Shown: positions 63,501 to 64,000 of the stretch, piece by piece
Position numbering within the stretch: the first letter of the stretch is position 1
How the letters are laid out: each line of letters opens with the position of its first letter
DNA from: an uncultured Nonlabens sp.
GTDB taxonomy: Bacteria; Bacteroidota; Bacteroidia; Flavobacteriales; Flavobacteriaceae
Assembly: GCA_947491755.1 (NCBI GenBank)
Contig: CANLKV010000002.1
Span: forward strand, 124,001 to 188,000
Direction of reading: 5' to 3'
Length of the DNA stretch: 64,000 bases
The notes under the pieces: model-generated
What the model was told of the DNA's origin: nothing
Databases searched by the model: none
The model's input: only the letters and a program-made list of their open reading frames with translations
Program-made: the position numbers and the translations under genes

Positions 63501-63788
63501 TATAGCGATGGACATTGTTTTGCTGCTGGATACACCGACCTTAAAATAGGAACTACCGTAGGAATGCCTACACCTGGTACTTGTAGCTTTGCAGGATGGG
63601 AACGCTTGCCAGATGGATCGCGCTGGGGTGTGGTACCTATCAGTGCAAAGGACATTAATGGCGACTGGATGGAAAACAACCAAACCACCCCAACCATTCA
63701 AGTAAAAAACAGCCCAGAACTTATAGCTGCAGGTGTTGACCAACAACTACAACGTGCTATAAATGAACTGCTTAAGGAGGTGAATTAA
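60570..63788 (+). CDS. tricorn-like S41 family protease with PD40 propeller
   Basis: A 1072-residue exported protein (signal peptide near residues 1-19). It starts with PD40/TolB-type propeller blades ('AISPDGKTIVFTYKGDLYTVPSVGG', 'SIAFASDRYGNFDVYVMPSTGG', 'KEIAFIARGEVFVTS'). A charged linker ('KKEGTKEDKKDKDGAEEEE') and a second propeller follow, then a tricorn C1 helix region ('YDAVAERQAMFNHVWIRTNAVFY'), a PDZ domain ('GIKITEVLKGGPLDKSAFEIKPGMIIEKIDGE') and the S41 core ('AVIIDTRFNGGGDLVADLAAFF', catalytic Ser in 'AQYSDGHCFA'). It degrades peptides in the periplasm. The downstream edge is followed by 212 bp without a gene. Confidence 0.94.
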   Translation: MKILLTAALMALYFTASSQPDAGWLRHSAISPDGKTIVFTYKGDLYTVPSVGGDATQLTFHAAHDYAATWSADGNSIAFASDRYGNFDVYVMPSTGGAAKRLTFHSNDEEPYTFSPDGTEIYFGGLRQDTAPHRQFPTGSQPEVYKVPVVGGRIDQVFTIPAEELEISDSGKIILYQDKKGGENDWRKHHTSSITRDIWAYDRTTGKHKMITTFMGEDRQPVYGSDESTIYYLSEQSGSFNIYKMDPDNPSSASPLTNFTLHPVRFLSFGSGILSFGYDGKLYTMREGQEPQRIVVNITTQEILNDDKFISINGGVGEMAVSPNGKEIAFIARGEVFVTSVEESFTKRITNTPETEEYVTWGPEGKSVVYSSERDGKWSIYKTEIVREEEPFFFASTLLQESPVIETTVDNYMPQYAPDGNKLAYVSGRKSLIIKDLKSGEEKVVIAPNDVVGLSSEDFKWSPDSKWLLINWGISLNNSDVMLMAADGSKKINLNESGYYDYAPTWVNNGKQMLWFSNKDGLRSYATSGSTQSDVYSMFFDQEAWDEFNLSKEEYALIKEIKKLADKKEGTKEDKKDKDGAEEEEVKDLTFDWDGMKERTKRLTIHSSSLSDAVLSKDGSKLYYLTRFEDDLDLWETDLRTKETKMTLKLGASSGKLEWDAAGKNLFLLSSGKISKIDPEKGKKENVSISGEMTYDAVAERQAMFNHVWIRTNAVFYTSNFHGIDWDLMKTEYEKHVPYTGNSIEFAELLSEMLGELNVSHAGARGAGYSINNEDATASLGIFIDYNHKGNGIKITEVLKGGPLDKSAFEIKPGMIIEKIDGELIASSKDVAAYLNRKNDKFTLLEINDPEKKENLVITVKPITLGEERSLLYKRWVKINEEEVDTKSNGQLGYVHIPGMSDGPYRDIFEKMMGKYHDRKAVIIDTRFNGGGDLVADLAAFFTGKSFISYETEDMVVGGEPTSRWTKPTLALINEAQYSDGHCFAAGYTDLKIGTTVGMPTPGTCSFAGWERLPDGSRWGVVPISAKDINGDWMENNQTTPTIQVKNSPELIAAGVDQQLQRAINELLKEVN

Positions 63789-64000
63789 ATAACTGTAACT
63801 TTAAGTTACTTGAATTAATTGCAACAGCTCCTAGAAATGGCTGGCGCATCCTTTGTTGTAAATGATCCCAGATGCTACGCTTGCAATGGTAGATCGTTAT
63901 AAATAGGTTCTTCAATCGCCTTAATGTAAAAGAATTATTGAAGCGTTCAGTTAGGTCTCAATATTGGTCAATCGTCTGATTAATTATCGATAAAGTGTTT
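63789..64000. other. gene-free right edge
   Basis: No ORF with convincing coding character was found on either strand, and no terminator or RNA gene was recognised. A 22-codon frame at 63838 is likely chance. Confidence 0.4.

Noticed and set aside
63838..63906. 22-codon ORF with two Cys at the right edge
   Set aside because: Too short, no terminator or conserved context, and the window ends soon after.
1..64000. Insertion sequences, prophage, toxin-antitoxin, tRNA and rRNA genes
   Set aside because: Gaps and genes were read for transposase, integrase and tRNA-like features; none was found. The dispersed palindrome has no attached mobility gene.

Overview
This window is a contiguous piece of chromosome from a member of the Bacteroidota, most likely a marine Flavobacteriaceae. 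The evidence is the AT-rich sequence, the almost complete lack of Shine-Dalgarno sites, promoter boxes of the Bacteroidota type (TTG, 18-19 nt, TAnnTTTG), a 4.5S RNA of the Bacteroidota form, a type IX secretion (T9SS) cargo with a gliding-motility-type C-terminal domain next to a PorP/SprF gene, many lipoproteins, and a curli locus with flavobacterial architecture. I cannot name the genus from sequence alone.

Layout. 1-8 kb: the 3' part of tamB, then a reverse-strand group (recF, a lipoprotein, a DUF721/DciA-like gene), a TPR membrane protein with ribH, and two tiny membrane proteins. 8-25 kb: mostly housekeeping genes (pheT, a PlsC-type acyltransferase, a NUDIX CoA pyrophosphatase, a cyclophilin lipoprotein, a KAS III-like synthase, gcvP, a UbiA-like protein, an ECF sigma factor with a zinc-finger partner, an M3 peptidase, purE, two msrB genes, a DEAD-box helicase and a 3-methyladenine glycosylase). 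26-39 kb: an expanded curli-type functional amyloid locus. It holds four curlin-repeat proteins of 424-434 residues, each with its own terminator, then an operon of a short curlin-like gene, csgE, csgF, csgG and a beta-propeller lipoprotein; htpG lies between the third and fourth large subunit. 39.7-52 kb: a beta-helix lipoprotein/thioesterase/glutaminyl cyclase operon, the 4.5S RNA gene, an SDR, a fatty-acid hydroxylase-type protein, a GH13 amylase lipoprotein, a three-gene stress-type cluster (flavin-binding GSP26-like, hemerythrin, DUF3140), selO, a BrkB/YihY protein and an RCK-type membrane protein. 52.7-60 kb: a 2034-residue SprB-like T9SS adhesin with its PorP/SprF partner. 60-64 kb: a 33-residue Lys/Ala-rich microprotein gene and a tricorn-like protease.

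How it works together. In the curli model, large and small curlins cross the outer membrane through CsgG with help from CsgE and CsgF. Here CsgE appears to carry an extra N-terminal domain resembling the CsgC/CsgH amyloid inhibitors. CsgG is extended by a predicted outer-membrane beta-barrel. A previously unassigned lipoprotein ends the operon. With the SprB-like adhesin, about a fifth of the window is devoted to surface structures.

The most unusual sequence-level signal is a perfect 16-bp palindrome, CGCTTTCGCGAAAGCG. It occurs nine times exactly and twice in near-exact form across the 64 kb, in intergenic DNA and inside genes. In two unrelated proteins it encodes the same peptide, SAFAKA.
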